A stretch of 32,771 nt of DNA from contig JALQVV010000089.1 of NCBI GenBank assembly GCA_023260255.1, positions 1 through 32,771 of the forward strand, written 5' to 3'. The notes below the pieces were generated by a model that worked only from the letters and a program-made list of their open reading frames with translations, was not told the DNA's origin and searched no databases. Numbering within the stretch: position 1 is the stretch's first letter; each line of letters begins with the position of its first letter. The DNA is from Candidatus Saccharimonadia bacterium. Its GTDB lineage: Bacteria > Patescibacteriota > Saccharimonadia > Saccharimonadales > Saccharimonadaceae. This document shows, one piece after another, positions 31,422 to 32,771 of this stretch. The translations under genes and the position numbers were made by a program.

Positions 31422-31664
31422 ATCTGTACTACTCTAGCGTATTTTTGCTCTTTTTTCAAGTTACCGACTGTAGTTGTCCACGAAAAACACAAACTTATCC
31501 ACATATTTACAGATGAGTGTCCTAATTGTGGAAAAATCGCTTCTCTATCTAGGTATCTTCGCTTCGTACTCTTTATGGTTGTGGAAAAGTCCCGGCTGAA
31601 CTATAGTAATGGTATTGAGACACGCCGAAATGGCGGGTAAGAAGTTGAGGGAATTATATATATT
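31422..31664. other. Putative chromosomal origin (oriC) with DnaA boxes
   Basis: This 243-bp gap between rpmH and dnaA holds one perfect DnaA box TTATCCACA (31495-31503) and two inverted near-matches TGTGGAAAA (31527-31535 and 31580-31588). A weaker TTGTCCACG lies at 31474-31482. The rpmH-dnaA interval is a common oriC location in bacteria. AT-rich stretches lie next to the boxes and before the dnaA ATG. It also carries the rpmH promoter and presumably the dnaA promoter, so DnaA autoregulation is possible. Function as an origin is inferred. Confidence 0.7.
31431..31459 (-). promoter_or_regulatory. rpmH promoter (-35 TTGAAA, -10 TAGAGT)
   Basis: TTGAAA, a 17-nt spacer and TAGAGT on the minus strand, with the -10 ending 9 nt before the rpmH ATG. 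It has the best -35 match of the promoters in this window. The implied leader is only about 2 nt. Confidence 0.6.
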
Positions 31665-32771
31665 ATGCAGCATTCGTTATGGCAAAGCGTCCTCGGTGAG
31701 ATCGAGCTGTCGGTACCTCATGCCACGTATGTTACGTGGTTTAAAAATACCGAACTGATCGAGTCAACTGATGAACAGGTGACTATTGCTGTTCCGAATA
31801 TCTTTGCGGTGCGCCAATTCCAGGTGAAATTTACCGACCAAATCAAACAGGTACTCGCCAAGAACGGTATCCAACCCGAGCGAATCGAGTATGTCGTTAA
31901 ATCTAGTGGTAAGCGGACGGCAATTAATCGTGAGACGACGGTTGCGCGTGGGCCCTCACGCGAAATCACCCAACCACTCGGTCAGCCAGCAGGATCATCG
32001 ACTAACCTTAATCCTCGCTATACATTCTCGAACTTCATTGTTGGGTCAAGTAATGACCTGGCGTACACAGCCTGCCAGGCGGTTGCCCAGTACCCTGGAG
32101 TAAAATACAACCCCCTCTTCCTCTATGGTGGCGTAGGTCTTGGTAAAACTCACCTTGCCCAAGCGGTTGGCAACGAAATCACAAAAAACCAACCGAACAT
32201 GCGTGTGCTCTATATTAGTTCTGAAACATTTGTCAAAGAATTCCTCGAAAGCATTCGGTTTAAGAAAAAAGGGTTTTCCGACAAGTACCGTAACGTCGAC
32301 GTGTTAATCATTGATGATATGCAGTTTATTGCCGGCAAGGAAAAAACTCAGGAAGAATTTTTCCATACCTTTAATGCGCTCCATCAGAATAACAAGCAAA
32401 TCATCATCAGTAGCGACAAGCCGCCAAAAAGCATCCCAACCCTGACCGAACGCCTCCGTAGCCGATTCGAAATGGGCATGACAATTGATATTCAAATGCC
32501 TGATTTTGAAACACGCTGCGCCATCATTGAGGCAAAGTCTGCCCTGTCTGGTGTTGAGCTCGGCCGTGATACGGTTGAATACTTAGCAAAAAACATTAAG
32601 ACAAACATCCGTGAACTCGAAGGAGCACTCAACCAATTACTTGCCTATGCCGAAATGCGCGGTATCACACCAGACATTAATACCGCCGAGGGGTTACTTG
32701 GCAACGTTCGACGCTCGCGCCCACAACATGTGAGTGCCAAACAAATTATCGACAAGACTGCAAAGTACTTT
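31665..32771 (+). CDS. dnaA: Chromosomal replication initiator DnaA (3' end beyond window)
   Basis: 369 codons are visible and the frame is still open at the window edge. Domain I is at residues 1 to about 80 (LWQSVLGEIELSVPHATYVTWFKNT), with a linker to about 115. The AAA+ domain follows, with NPRYTFSNFIVGSSND, Walker A YGGVGLGKTH (155-163), Walker B VLIIDDMQF (about 214-221) and sensor/arginine-finger region TLTERLRSRFEMGM. The ending QHVSAKQIIDKTAKYF enters DNA-binding domain IV, whose helix-turn-helix is cut off. It starts at an ATG with GAGGG about 13 nt upstream, a weak Shine-Dalgarno. It unwinds oriC; the putative DnaA boxes lie directly upstream. Confidence 0.97.
   Translation, partial: MQHSLWQSVLGEIELSVPHATYVTWFKNTELIESTDEQVTIAVPNIFAVRQFQVKFTDQIKQVLAKNGIQPERIEYVVKSSGKRTAINRETTVARGPSREITQPLGQPAGSSTNLNPRYTFSNFIVGSSNDLAYTACQAVAQYPGVKYNPLFLYGGVGLGKTHLAQAVGNEITKNQPNMRVLYISSETFVKEFLESIRFKKKGFSDKYRNVDVLIIDDMQFIAGKEKTQEEFFHTFNALHQNNKQIIISSDKPPKSIPTLTERLRSRFEMGMTIDIQMPDFETRCAIIEAKSALSGVELGRDTVEYLAKNIKTNIRELEGALNQLLAYAEMRGITPDINTAEGLLGNVRRSRPQHVSAKQIIDKTAKYF

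Noticed and set aside
31622-31635. Small CGCC-GAAAT-GGCG inverted repeat before dnaA
   Set aside because: Only a 4-bp stem; too short to claim as a regulatory hairpin without comparison data.
1-32771. Insertion sequences, transposases, integrases, tRNA genes or attachment sites
   Set aside because: None seen: all ORFs with real signatures are envelope, housekeeping or metabolic genes, and the intergenic gaps are too short for most RNA genes; no tRNA-like cloverleaf was noticed.
1-32771. Recoded UGA (as in SR1/Gracilibacteria)
   Set aside because: TGA acts as a normal terminator at ends of full-length conserved proteins such as SucC and SucD, and no conserved protein reads through an internal TGA.

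Overview
The window reads as a compact, near-origin piece of a small-genome bacterium. The best guess is Candidatus Saccharibacteria (TM7) or a close Patescibacteria/CPR relative. The reasons are: dnaA-rpmH-rnpA-yidC-jag order at the right end; genes packed with overlapping ends and no gene-free stretch above 300 bases; no transposons, tRNA or rRNA; and many glycan and surface genes but almost no central metabolism. TGA is used as a normal stop (sucC and sucD end in TGA), which argues against the SR1/Gracilibacteria recoded groups. The taxonomic call is inference; no marker tree could be run.

Layout. (1) 1-4.4 kb: a peptidase-less LexA-type DNA-binding protein behind an O-antigen ligase/polymerase-like membrane protein (minus), and divergently a polyprenyl-phosphate sugar-1-phosphate transferase plus a GT4 (plus). 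(2) 4.4-6.2 kb: glmS (UDP-GlcNAc supply). (3) 6.3-10.4 kb, minus: methyltransferase, large GT-C-like membrane protein, manC (GDP-mannose supply) and a degenerate Nudix protein coupled to manC. (4) 10.5-16.2 kb, plus: PIG-V-type mannosyltransferase, a membrane-anchored Ig-like protein, a secreted protein with a lysozyme-like N-domain and seven LGFP-type repeats, and a DUF6311-like membrane protein. (5) 16.2-22.7 kb, minus: a six-gene overlapping operon wzm-wzt-GT4-fkbM-GT4-GT4, that is, ABC-transporter glycan export. (6) 22.8-24.5 kb: OpgC-like membrane acyltransferase and a stand-alone cupin of the phosphomannose-isomerase type. (7) 24.6-26.5 kb: sucC-sucD, an apparently isolated succinyl-CoA synthetase-type CoA ligase. 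(8) 26.5-29.4 kb: a G5 + Excalibur surface protein, an intergenic region with two perfect inverted repeats, and a GtrB-like GT2 plus GT4 pair. (9) 29.4-32.8 kb: jag, yidC, rnpA, rpmH, a putative oriC with DnaA boxes, and dnaA (cut by the window end).

How the genes work together. GlmS, ManC and the cupin isomerase supply sugar nucleotides. The sugar-phosphate transferase and GT4 enzymes build lipid-linked glycans. Wzm/Wzt (with a C-terminal glycan-recognition domain) export one glycan class. The O-antigen ligase/polymerase-like protein, the GtrB-like GT2 and several GT-C membrane proteins probably act on glycans or proteins outside the membrane. The LGFP and G5/Excalibur proteins are cell-wall-binding surface proteins of types common in Actinobacteria, the usual hosts of cultured Saccharibacteria.

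The most striking sequence-level pattern is at transcript starts. Most promoter-proximal genes have a TATAAT/TATACT-like -10 element only about 6-9 nt before the start codon (leaderless mRNAs), whereas many operon-internal genes carry Shine-Dalgarno sequences. I used this to move several starts downstream of the ORF-track starts (1664, 1786, 22773, 24570, 31204).
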